Shown piece after piece: positions 63,962-64,000 of a stretch of 64,000 nt of DNA. Source of the stretch: Ricordea florida (taxonomy: Eukaryota > Cnidaria > Anthozoa > Corallimorpharia > Ricordeidae). The stretch is taken from NCBI GenBank assembly GCA_949710005.1, contig OX453279.1, forward strand, positions 26,741,762 through 26,805,761, read 5' to 3'. The position numbers and the translations under genes are program-made. Positions within the stretch are counted from its first letter, which is position 1. Each line of letters opens with the position of its first letter. Below the pieces are notes generated by a model, which was not told where the DNA came from, made no database searches, and saw only the letters and a list, made by a program, of their open reading frames with translations.

Positions 63962-64000
63962 GGCGTTAACCCAGTTGGTAGAGCATCGCACTGTTATTCG
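63962..64000 (+). repeat. tRNA-like SINE head cut by the window end
   Basis: CGTTAACCCAGTTGGTAGAGC is an A-box region followed by an anticodon-arm-like CGCACTGTTATTCG. The window ends before the B box. Confidence 0.4.

Overview
The window looks like nuclear DNA of an animal, most likely an anthozoan cnidarian such as a stony coral. This is inferred from three intron-rich metazoan genes with small exons and from the kinds of interspersed repeats present. There is no sign of bacterial gene packing, and I cannot name a species.

Three host genes can be rebuilt exon by exon, with reading phases that close at every junction. (1) On the + strand, 1166-33056, an 11-exon gene encodes a MALT1-like protein: an N-terminal death domain, an acidic Ser/Gln/Glu-rich linker with repeated TRAF-binding-like motifs, and two tandem caspase-fold (paracaspase-type) domains. 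In both caspase-like domains the positions of the catalytic His and Cys are occupied by other residues (V/V and Y/L). The exons of the second domain repeat the intron phases of the first, so it probably arose by block duplication. (2) On the + strand, 40502-43861, a four-exon INSIG gene encodes the ER sterol-sensing partner of SCAP and HMG-CoA reductase. (3) On the - strand, 58548-50452, a nine-exon PIP4K2 gene encodes phosphatidylinositol-5-phosphate 4-kinase. Genes 2 and 3 converge. There is no operon-like relation between the three.

The rest is dense repeat. An intron of gene 1 holds a complete Ty3/gypsy LTR retrotransposon (7226-11771) with identical 152-bp LTRs, a GAGAC target duplication, primer-binding and polypurine tracts, and a 1306-residue gag-pol frame preceded by one in-frame TGA. 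Another intron holds a broken non-LTR retrotransposon (about 21000-24720) inside a 5.4-kb block bounded by ~285-bp inverted repeats, and, further on, a hammerhead ribozyme (25931-25975). A 5'-truncated LINE with a 12-bp target duplication sits in PIP4K2 intron 2. Four tRNA-headed SINE copies, a tRNA-like inverted cluster, Helitron-like fragments with a 19-residue coding repeat, and many foldback/MITE elements fill introns and intergenic DNA.

The most unusual pattern is a recurring design: 200-470-bp elements with terminal inverted repeats whose interior is a degenerate array of one short motif. Clear examples are at 21361-21826, 29449-29705, 33347-33550, 47296-47693 and 59789-60318, each with a different motif. 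Several have 5-7-bp target duplications. Together with the tandem pseudo-paracaspase gene these are the best candidates for something undescribed.
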